A stretch of 64,000 bases of DNA from Croceimicrobium hydrocarbonivorans (GTDB lineage Bacteria > Bacteroidota > Bacteroidia > Flavobacteriales > Schleiferiaceae), in assembly GCF_014524565.1 (NCBI RefSeq), contig NZ_CP060139.1, forward strand, positions 1,495,501 to 1,559,500, in the 5' to 3' direction. The position numbers and the translations under genes are program-made. Positions 61,922 to 64,000 of this stretch are shown one piece after another. The notes beneath the pieces are model-generated. The model was not told the DNA's origin and searched no databases. It saw only the letters and a list, made by a program, of their open reading frames with translations. Every line of letters begins with the position of its first letter. The first letter of the stretch is position 1.

Positions 61922-63245
61922 CCTCCTATTAATCTTAGCGCTTTTCGCGGCACAGGCTCAGGCCCAAAGCGACACGCTGGCCTTAAGTGAAGCAGTACGC
62001 ATAGCCTTGGAGCAAAACCTCGATATCCGCGTGGCTCAGCAAAGTCAACGTATAGCCGACAAGCAAGAGAATTGGGGCCAGGCGGGTTTCTTACCCAATG
62101 TTAGTGCCAATGCTGCCTACAGCTATTCTCAAACCGATGTACAACAGCAATTGGCGGTGGGCAGTGATACCAGTGGCGCACCTGCTCCCATCCGTGAATT
62201 TAACGATGCGGTTGCCGAAAATTACAGCGCCGGAATCAATGCCAGCTATGTACTCTTTGATGGATTAGGTCGAATTAACAATCTGCAAAAGCTGCAATTG
62301 CAAAAAGAGCAAAGTGAAGTACAATTGCGCTTTACCATCGAAAACACCCTCTTGCAGGTGTTCAGTGCCTATTTCAATTTGGCGCAGCAAAGTGAGCAGG
62401 TAGACATTGCTAGGGAATCCGTTAAGCTTTCGCTGAAGCGATACCAAAGAGCAGAAACCGCCCTGGAATTAGGGTCCCAGAGTCGTCTGGAGGCCTTGAG
62501 TGCTCAGGTCGACTTACGTCGTGATAGTGTAGCTCTCTTCAATGCACAGAACAGCCTGGAGAAAGGTCTGCGCGAATTGAATAGACTGCTCAATTTTCCC
62601 ATTGATACCAGCTATGCCTTTGAAACCCAATTGGACTATCGCAGTGATTTGATCTTTGGCAGCTTACTTACGGAGGCCATGCAAAACAATGCTGCTTTAA
62701 TTCAAGCGCAAATTGCCCGCGACATTAACCGTAAAAACCTCAACATTGCCTGGAGTGATCGTTTGCCAGAAATTGCTGCTAATGCAGGATATTCCTACAG
62801 CAGACAGGATAATGAGGGAGGTTTTTTACGCTTTACCCAAAATACAGGTTGGAATTATGGCCTGAGTGCACAATGGAATATCTTTAGCTCCTATCGCTCC
62901 CAAACCGCAGTGGAAGTGGCTCGCATTGCTATCTTCCAATCAGAATTAAGTCAGGAAAAAGCCAAACAACAGGTGCAAACCGACTTAGCCAATGCTTGGC
63001 TCGACTATACCAATGCCCGCAAGGTTTTAGATCTGGAGCGACGTAATCTAAAAGTAGCGCTGATCAATTTTGAGCGTAGTGAAGAAGCTTATGCCTTAGG
63101 GAATATTACCAATGTGCAATTACGTGAAGCGCAGCTCAATTACATCAGCACCAAAGCCTCCTTAAACAGCCTGCGCTATCAACTTAAATTAGCAGAGATC
63201 GAATTGCAGAGGGTTGCAGGAGTATTGATGCAAAATACCCCATAA
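61908..63245 (+). CDS. TolC family outer-membrane channel
   Basis: A 445-residue protein with a signal peptide (about 1-19) and two TolC-type repeats, each with coiled-coil helices and beta strands. In the first repeat are LSEAVRIALEQNLDIRVAQQ and GQAGFLPNVSANAAYSYSQ; in the second are LLTEAMQNNAALIQAQIARD and SDRLPEIAANAGYSYSRQDN. It is the outer-membrane exit duct of the efflux system. It overlaps the pump gene by 14 bases, completing a three-gene operon. Confidence 0.93.
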   Translation: MKKNSLLLILALFAAQAQAQSDTLALSEAVRIALEQNLDIRVAQQSQRIADKQENWGQAGFLPNVSANAAYSYSQTDVQQQLAVGSDTSGAPAPIREFNDAVAENYSAGINASYVLFDGLGRINNLQKLQLQKEQSEVQLRFTIENTLLQVFSAYFNLAQQSEQVDIARESVKLSLKRYQRAETALELGSQSRLEALSAQVDLRRDSVALFNAQNSLEKGLRELNRLLNFPIDTSYAFETQLDYRSDLIFGSLLTEAMQNNAALIQAQIARDINRKNLNIAWSDRLPEIAANAGYSYSRQDNEGGFLRFTQNTGWNYGLSAQWNIFSSYRSQTAVEVARIAIFQSELSQEKAKQQVQTDLANAWLDYTNARKVLDLERRNLKVALINFERSEEAYALGNITNVQLREAQLNYISTKASLNSLRYQLKLAEIELQRVAGVLMQNTP

Positions 63246-63272
63246 AAAAACCTCGTCTTTGCAGACGAGGTT
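63244..63272 (-). terminator. Terminator of the minus-strand gene, convergent with the efflux operon
   Basis: AACCTCGTCT and AGACGAGGTT form a perfect ten-pair stem with loop TTGC. On the minus strand it is followed by seven T; on the plus strand no T run follows, so it serves mainly the gene at 63298. Confidence 0.8.
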
Positions 63273-63297
63273 CAAATTCTAGTGTTTGATTAGATCC

Positions 63298-64000
63298 CTA
63301 TTCACAACTTAGTTCAGCTATGATATCGTAACTAATACGTGAGCCAGCACCGGTAAATACACGGCGCATCACGTAAATGGTCATCTTGGTAATGGTCTTC
63401 CCTTCCGCAACGCTAAAGAACTTACGTGGCACCATATAAGTTTTGAAAACTCCGTCTCCGTAAGAGGTCATCTGCAATTGCGGATAGTTCCCAACGGTGA
63501 AGGCATTATTAGCAATCTTTACAGTAGTACTGTCACTTAAAGTCGCTTCGGCGAAGAACCAAACATCGTCAGTTGCCAGGTTCTGCATTCCCTCTACCTC
63601 TTCCAATTTATTATCATAATACAACATCACCAGATCATCATCTTCAAATGATCCTGGGAAAAGGAAAGCCGGATTACGGGTAGTAACGGGTGGGTCCACC
63701 AATATGGTTAAGTCTTCCGATTTAATATCGGGATCACCATAACCACCGCCATCTTTTGGCTTCACCAAAAACTGAATATCATTAGCAAAAACCGTTTGGG
63801 CGTCTACCTCGTAAAACTCGGTAGGCGTCATGGTGTAGGAATAAATATTCTCCGCTTCTTTAGTCATGCGAAGAGTGTCATTACTCTCTTTCCAAGGAGC
63901 CGTGCCCACTCCATTCACCAAGGGGTGACCAGCGGGATGCTCGGCCGGACTCCAAGTCCAGATGTACATATCTTCCCCTGCTGCGGCAGCATCCAATAAG
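63298..64000 (-). CDS. Secreted protein of unknown function (5' end outside window)
   Basis: The frame is open through the window edge, so the start lies outside. The visible 234 residues or so are beta-rich: MYIWTWSPAEHPAGHPLVNG, IYSYTMTPTEFYEVDAQTVF, VMLYYDNKLEEVEGMQ and the end IYVMRRVFTGAGSRISYDII. The sequence is reminiscent of surface glycan-binding or SusE/F-like domains in the TWSPAEHP region, but I cannot name the family. It is followed by its own terminator. Confidence 0.6.
   Translation of the reverse strand, partial: LLDAAAAGEDMYIWTWSPAEHPAGHPLVNGVGTAPWKESNDTLRMTKEAENIYSYTMTPTEFYEVDAQTVFANDIQFLVKPKDGGGYGDPDIKSEDLTILVDPPVTTRNPAFLFPGSFEDDDLVMLYYDNKLEEVEGMQNLATDDVWFFAEATLSDSTTVKIANNAFTVGNYPQLQMTSYGDGVFKTYMVPRKFFSVAEGKTITKMTIYVMRRVFTGAGSRISYDIIAELSCE

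Overview
The window looks like a piece of chromosome from a free-living, probably marine member of the Bacteroidota (Flavobacteriales-like). Several secreted proteins end in a type IX secretion (T9SS) C-terminal sorting domain with the 'YPNP' signature. There is a TonB-dependent receptor with an N-terminal carboxypeptidase-regulatory-like domain, DUF6090 and WG-repeat proteins, and AraC and TPR/LuxR-type regulators of Bacteroidota style. Some genes are preceded by the Bacteroidota -7 box TAnnTTTG. By eye, base composition is mid-40s % GC and gene packing is tight. No rRNA, CRISPR array, insertion sequence or prophage was seen; one tRNA gene is present.

Layout. 1-12.2 kb: the end of a T9SS-exported FnIII/PKD protein, comF behind a large outer-membrane protein gene, exonuclease III, a nitrilase-family amidase, an intergenic stretch with two candidate small RNAs, a FecA-like TonB receptor, an orphan with kinase-like motifs and a DUF6090 protein. 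12.3-18.6 kb: a WG-repeat protein, then a minus-strand group (AraC regulator, cytochrome c-like protein, DUF1772 protein, NmrA-type oxidoreductase, SRPBCC protein) with a likely AraC operator, next to a deleted HNH endonuclease remnant and an outer-membrane barrel. 19.0-21.6 kb: the nadA-nadB operon for quinolinate synthesis. 21.7-34.8 kb: a surface-protein region with four T9SS-sorted proteins, one of 1805 aa built from repeated FnIII plus MAM-like modules, and two membrane-linked regulators. 34.8-38.3 kb: an alpha/beta hydrolase, a GT-C-like membrane protein and a macro-domain deacetylase. 38.4-40.7 kb: a visibly AT-richer patch of small orphan genes that resembles an immunity-gene island. 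40.7-48.5 kb: an AraC-TM-TPR regulator, an ankyrin lipoprotein, an acyltransferase/serine hydrolase pair and two secreted unknowns. 48.6-55.2 kb: a CAT-anticodon tRNA, three copies of an intergenic repeat, a lipoprotein, a T9SS Asp-box protein, a HAD hydrolase, and an ECF sigma/anti-sigma pair divergent from a DUF7282-like lipoprotein. 55.3-64 kb: methylmalonyl-CoA epimerase, an ABC exporter, a complete HlyD-RND-TolC efflux operon and a truncated secreted protein gene.

The items most worth a second look are the kinase-like orphan (10142-11203), the 21-bp-phased direct repeat beside the AraC gene (16637-16670), the internally deleted HNH gene (17536-17664), the tandem candidate RNAs (6957-7187), the hairpin-plus-extra-arm elements placed just after stop codons, the 30-nt AGCGCAGCG repeat family and the small-orphan island. 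No system in the window can be called new with confidence from sequence reading alone.
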